Source: UBA7332 sp051652645 (GTDB lineage: Bacteria > Bacteroidota > Bacteroidia > Bacteroidales > UBA7332). Taken from it: 64,000 nucleotides of DNA. The position numbers and the translations under genes were made by a program. The first letter of the stretch is position 1. The number at the start of each line of letters is the position of its first letter. Positions 63,775 through 64,000 of this stretch are shown here, in pieces. The DNA is taken from the NCBI GenBank assembly GCA_051652645.1, contig JBOFUP010000036.1, forward strand, positions 5,519 through 69,518. The letters run 5' to 3'. Below the pieces are notes generated by a model. It worked only from the letters and a program-made list of their open reading frames with translations. It was not told the DNA's origin and did no database searches.

Positions 63775-64000
63775 AACCCTCAGCGTTTTTCTACTCAGAC
63801 AGACACGAAGATATTCTTCATTCATCTTCTTAGTAAAGCCACACACAAGAGGTGTCCAGCTCCTTTCATGGGCGAGATTTTTGAGTTGGAAGTTGGTGAA
63901 GTTGTCATAACACAGAGAAAACTAGCTAAAGCGCTAGATATCAAGGAATACCAGATCAAAAAAGAGATATTCACACAAAAGATGAAAAGTTTGATATCGA
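63775..64000 (+). CDS. Fragment of a phage/plasmid-type replication protein (winged helix), runs off the edge
   Basis: An open frame without stop to the window end. The pattern IFFIHLLSKATHKR, then a glycine-containing strand, then VGEVVITQRKLAKALDIKEYQIKKEI resembles the N-terminal winged helix of DnaD-like or phage replication-initiation proteins, where a helix ending in LLLKANHK precedes a GQ-type turn and an RKLAE helix. The first possible ATG (63868) falls inside this pattern, and an in-frame stop (63772-63774) and a terminator lie directly upstream, so the gene looks 5'-truncated. Family assignment is by eye and tentative. Confidence 0.38.

Noticed and set aside
63608..63910. 100-residue frame on the plus strand
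   Set aside because: It runs through the strong hairpin at 63730-63766, has no recognisable domain, and overlaps the better-supported frame that exits the right edge.

Overview
The window is AT-rich bacterial chromosome from the phylum Bacteroidota, most likely order Bacteroidales. The evidence is a SusC/SusD pair, a short primary sigma factor without region 1.1, DUF2027-Smr, DUF5106 and two-gene LysO proteins typical of the group, and repeated promoters of the Bacteroidota form TTTG, 19-20 bases, TAnnTTTG. A flavo-diiron protein suggests an anaerobic or microaerophilic life, and NhaA suggests coping with sodium or pH. I found no rRNA, tRNA, CRISPR array or insertion sequence.

Layout. Positions 1-7400 hold housekeeping genes: nagB (cut by the left edge), a flavo-diiron protein, an HtrA protease, rpoD, an M24 peptidase, a TtcA-like tRNA thiolase and EngB. 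Positions 7795-13835 are a carotenoid operon (crtB, idi, a CruF-like membrane protein, an acyltransferase, a family 2 glycosyltransferase, a TPR protein, crtI). Five consecutive ATGA overlaps link the first six genes. Together they predict a hydroxylated, glycosylated and acylated carotenoid. Next come a Cys-rich small protein, a secreted hydrolase and nhaA. Positions 17602-24391 are a phosphorus-type locus: a two-domain exported phosphodiesterase-like/alkaline phosphatase protein followed by SusC and SusD.

Positions 24404-43426 hold DUF2027-Smr, mnmD and dusB, then a TetR-controlled exporter operon (tolC, membrane fusion protein, two ABC-2 permeases, no ATPase gene), yaaA with the Rel stringent-response enzyme, a RecB/AddA-like helicase-nuclease, panC-panD, a MATE exporter and a DUF2807 protein. 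Positions 43554-47661 hold a DUF5106 thioredoxin-like lipoprotein, a truncated SusC and a GH29 fucosidase; the last two look like the remains of a glycan-use locus.

Positions 48102-56256 are the most interesting system: one tight operon for sulfate uptake (SLC13), sulfate activation to PAPS (CysD, CysN, CysC), a sulfotransferase, PAP removal (CysQ) and a final exported protein. No APS or PAPS reductase is present, so the sulfate appears meant for sulfating a metabolite rather than for cysteine synthesis. CysN carries an extra C-terminal APS-kinase-like domain whose P-loop is degenerate.

After this come a split LysO, a free-standing Cas4-like/DUF2779-type nuclease domain, a creatininase-family amidase, a GNAT acetyltransferase, a DUF2975 membrane protein and a DUF4091/GH123-like hydrolase. 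The last 1.6 kb has almost no coding sequence. It holds a cluster of short direct and inverted repeats and ends in what looks like the 5'-truncated start of a phage/plasmid-type replication protein, so the right edge may enter a mobile or decayed element.
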